Source of the DNA: Prevotellaceae bacterium UBA6858
GTDB taxonomy: Bacteria > Bacteroidota > Bacteroidia > Bacteroidales > Bacteroidaceae
Direction of reading: 5' to 3'
NCBI GenBank assembly: GCA_002451695.1
Contig: DKDC01000017.1
Location: 8,148-31,716, forward strand
Length of the DNA: 23,569 nt
The translations under genes and the position numbers were made by a program. Below the pieces are notes generated by a model, which did not search any database, was not told the origin of the DNA, and was given only the letters and a program-made list of their open reading frames with translations. Shown here in pieces: positions 23,147 through 23,569 of the stretch; position 1 is the first letter of the stretch, and every line of letters starts with the position of its first letter.

Positions 23147-23178
23147 CAAATATAGTCAGTAGTTTTTTATCTTCCAAA
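23147..23178 (-). promoter_or_regulatory. Bacteroidota-type promoter of the DUF5675/lipoprotein/DUF6734 cassette
   Basis: On the minus strand TTTG (23178-23175), exactly 20 bases, then TATATTTG (23154-23147) match the TTTG-N19/21-TAnnTTTG form. Transcription would start near 23141 and leave a leader of about 145 bases before the ATG at 22994. Confidence 0.65.
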
Positions 23179-23545
23179 TATTTTTTTGTTAACGTCGCGG
23201 CAAAGAGTTTTTCGCACTTCTGCAAAACAAGTATTGCAACTGCCGTGTCAAAACCGGCACATGACAGAATTTTATTCGGTTCTTTACGATGTTCGAGAAA
23301 AGAAGCCTGAAAAGACAGGGATTTTCTTGGTTTTTCCATGACATACACCCGAATGGCGCAATCCTATTGTGGCAGAAAATATGGCAGCTTCCCATATTAG
23401 GCATTCCGTTCTCCATATTATGCCACTGCCAAATTCATCACGGACTGCCAAAATTGTCAAAACTGTGTACCATATTGATTTCCAACAGAAAAAGCTTATA
23501 AACAAATATTGTTGTAATGATTTGTTTTCCAATGCGTTGCATATG

Positions 23546-23569
23546 ACTGAAAAAAGGCCTGATGTAGTT
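23546..23569 (+). repeat. 21-base-unit interspersed repeat, copy E (cut by window end)
   Basis: CTGAAAAAAGGCCT followed by GATGTAGTT matches the lead-in and the first nine bases of unit 1 in copies A-D, in the same orientation. The rest lies outside the window. Confidence 0.7.

Larger units (their letters stand above)
22995..23569. other. A/T-rich region upstream of the minus-strand cassette
   Basis: Visibly richer in A and T than most of the window. It contains a good minus-strand promoter (23147-23178), two overlapping short frames between promoter and the DUF5675-like gene, and the start of repeat copy E at the window end. Beyond about 23180 I see no supported gene. Confidence 0.6.

Noticed and set aside
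23136..23348. Minus-strand frame of 70 codons upstream of the cassette
   Set aside because: It has no recognisable family or ribosome site, and the best promoter of the cassette lies inside its end; I cannot distinguish it from a chance frame.
23418..23460. TTGACA...CATAAT on the minus strand as a sigma-70-like promoter
   Set aside because: Bacteroidota do not use the TTGACA/TATAAT form as their main promoter, and a fitting TTTG/TAnnTTTG promoter lies closer to the gene.

Overview
The window looks like the chromosome of a gut-type member of the Bacteroidales (Prevotella/Muribaculaceae-like). The case rests on several promoters of the Bacteroidota form TTTG-N19/20-TAnnTTTG, on exported proteins with a beta-rich C-terminal tail ending in basic residues (GLYIFKGKTHLVK, GVYINGHNKVLKK), on the mix of glycoside hydrolases (GH29 and GH127 types), and on DUF4143, DUF6734 and DUF5675-like proteins typical of this phylum. 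No species can be named from the sequence alone.

Layout. Positions 1-7743, plus strand: an exported 741-residue protein and a 64-residue acidic peptide, then about 900 bases of repeats, then a GH29-type alpha-L-fucosidase, a second exported protein of 742 residues and a second acidic peptide, closed by a strong hairpin terminator. The two 'large exported protein plus small acidic peptide' pairs are paralogous modules. Positions 8102-9370, minus strand: an AAA_14/DUF4143 ATPase that lies between two direct copies of an interspersed repeat. Positions 9991-12541, plus strand: a housekeeping-like operon of a MATE transporter, a cytidylate-kinase-like protein and a metallophosphoesterase. Positions 12670-17316, plus strand: purN, an A-type flavodiiron protein and an exported M16 protease. 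A terminator at 17335-17377 separates this from a convergent GH127-type beta-L-arabinofuranosidase (17399-19369, minus).

Positions 19719-22994, minus strand, hold a three-gene cassette: a protein without a signal peptide that has a Cys/Tyr/Gly-rich N-terminal half and a DUF5675-like C-terminal domain, then a lipoprotein, then a DUF6734-like (glycosyltransferase-like) protein. This cassette is the best candidate for an undescribed system. An effector/immunity/modification arrangement is a reasonable hypothesis but nothing here proves it.

All large gaps between transcription units hold repeats of two families. The first has four consecutive 21-base units behind a CGAAAAAAGGTCT block (four full copies and one cut by the window end, all in the same orientation). 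The second is a near-perfect palindrome with core GGGCGTATG/CATACGCCC, often placed a short distance downstream of the first, so the two may form one composite element. In one copy of the first family a 17-base segment is present as its exact reverse complement. No rRNA, tRNA, CRISPR array, transposase or integrase was seen.
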